23,003 bases of DNA from Desulfuromonadaceae bacterium (GTDB taxonomy: Bacteria > Desulfobacterota > Desulfuromonadia > Desulfuromonadales > SZUA-540), in contig QKGY01000015.1 in assembly GCA_003250235.1 (NCBI GenBank), positions 1 through 23,003 of the forward strand. Direction: 5' to 3'. Positions 22,549 through 23,003 of the stretch are shown here, one piece after another (the stretch's first letter is position 1; the number at the start of each line of letters is the position of its first letter). Position numbers and translations under genes: made by a program. The notes below the pieces were generated by a model. The model had not been told where the DNA came from, searched no databases, and saw nothing but the letters and a program-made list of their open reading frames with translations.

Positions 22549-22760
22549 TTACTCTTCGTAGACAAGAACCCTGACCAGACCGATCGTTGCCCCTGTGGAA
22601 TCGGTGGTCGGGGCATCGCTGACCGAAATAACCCTTCTGATGTGGTTCTCCTGGATGAAGCTGTTTATCCTGCGGTCAAGTTCTTCAAGTTCCTGATGTG
22701 CCTTAAAGGATGTGCCTTAAAGGCTTTCAAAGGTTCTCCGAAAGTTTTGATCTTGACCAT
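22549..22760 (-). pseudogene. Small conserved-looking gene, frameshifted by a 14-bp duplication
   Basis: Translation from ATG 22760 (AAGGAGG eight bases upstream) gives MVKIKTFGEPLKAFKAH and then shifts to a wrong frame that stops at 22665. The other frame continues without break: QELEELDRRINSFIQENH, then IRRVISVSDAPTTDSTGATI and GLVRVLVYEE to TAA at 22549. Removing one of two identical 14-bp tandem units (22695-22722) joins the two parts into one protein of about 65 residues. The intact version looks like a folded alpha/beta protein, but no function is recognised. It directly follows, and overlaps, the Fe-S scaffold gene nfu. The shift could be a real mutation, a phase switch or an assembly error. 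Confidence 0.8.
22695..22722. repeat. Perfect 14-bp tandem duplication
   Basis: GATGTGCCTTAAAG occurs twice head to tail (22695-22708, 22709-22722). It shifts the reading frame of the small gene on the minus strand. Confidence 0.97.
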
Positions 22761-22990
22761 ATATCATCCTCCTTCCCGTCGACGGACTTGACACCGGGGA
22801 CCTTTTCCTTGAGGGTTTTTTCGATGCCCATTTTCAACGTCATGGTCGACATCGGACAGGAACCGCAGGCCCCTTTGAGTTTCACGCTGACGATACCCTC
22901 GGCAGAGATATCAACGAGTTCAACATCGCCACCATCGGCCTGAAGAGCAGGCCTAACCATTTTCAGTACTTCTTCGACTTGTTCACGCAT
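22727..22990 (-). CDS. NifU-like C-terminal domain protein (Fe-S cluster carrier)
   Basis: This 87-aa protein is a stand-alone Nfu domain. VEEVLKMVRPALQADGGDVELVDI is the typical opening, and GACGSCPMSTMTLK carries the CxxC (C42, C45) that binds a [4Fe-4S] cluster between two subunits and delivers it to target proteins. Stand-alone Nfu proteins are usually about 73-78 residues. Here residues 71-87 (DGKEDDIW and on) are a charged extension that overlaps the next gene by 34 bases. ATG 22990 has AGGAGG seven bases upstream; the ATG two codons earlier is only one base from that SD and is rejected. Confidence 0.92.
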   Translation of the reverse strand: MREQVEEVLKMVRPALQADGGDVELVDISAEGIVSVKLKGACGSCPMSTMTLKMGIEKTLKEKVPGVKSVDGKEDDIWSRSKLSENL

Positions 22991-23003
22991 GAGCATTCCT
23001 CCT

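Overview
The window reads like a chromosomal piece of a Desulfuromonadales-type deltaproteobacterium (Desulfuromonas, Pelobacter or Geobacter relatives). This is inferred from an octaheme periplasmic cytochrome of the tetrathionate-reductase family, a sigma-54 activator fused to a hydrogenase-like Fe-S module, a GC-rich genome with strong antisense shadow frames, and the mix of housekeeping genes. There are no rRNA or tRNA genes, transposons, phage genes or CRISPR arrays.

Layout. Positions 1-6332 (minus strand) hold tex, a PHP phosphoesterase, rlmKL, a YbaK-type tRNA deacylase and the 5' end of an L,D-transpeptidase that runs off the left edge. Positions 6496-8458 (plus) hold two oligopeptide/dipeptide ABC ATPases with no permease or binding protein beside them. 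Positions 8488-11200 (plus) hold the most interesting unit. Positions 11448-13790 (plus) hold ptsP (EI-Ntr with GAF). Positions 13874-18358 (minus) hold a tight run of eight genes: two secreted proteins, a patatin, a small membrane protein, an S4 protein, a double-hotdog thioesterase, a tautomerase and a secreted metallo-hydrolase. Positions 18531-20432 (minus) hold htpG. Positions 20994-22412 (plus) hold the octaheme cytochrome. Positions 22549-22990 (minus) hold nfu and a small conserved gene broken by a 14-bp tandem duplication.

The candidate new system lies at 8488-11200. A 764-aa regulator carries two [4Fe-4S] ferredoxin motifs, an [FeFe]-hydrogenase H-domain that keeps all four H-cluster cysteines but has lost catalytic-type residues, a further four-cysteine Fe-S domain, a complete sigma-54 AAA+ domain and a Fis-type HTH. 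A 16-bp dyad, GTGCCA-N4-TGRCAC, lies inside the spacer of its probable sigma-70 promoter. The same dyad recurs two to four times just downstream of the gene, ahead of a textbook -24/-12 sigma-54 promoter. That promoter is followed within about 100 bp by a strong intrinsic terminator and no ORF. The simplest reading is an autoregulated sensory-hydrogenase-like activator driving a short non-coding RNA of about 97 nt. This is inference from sequence layout. The family relationships of the regulator are solid; the RNA and the operators are predictions.
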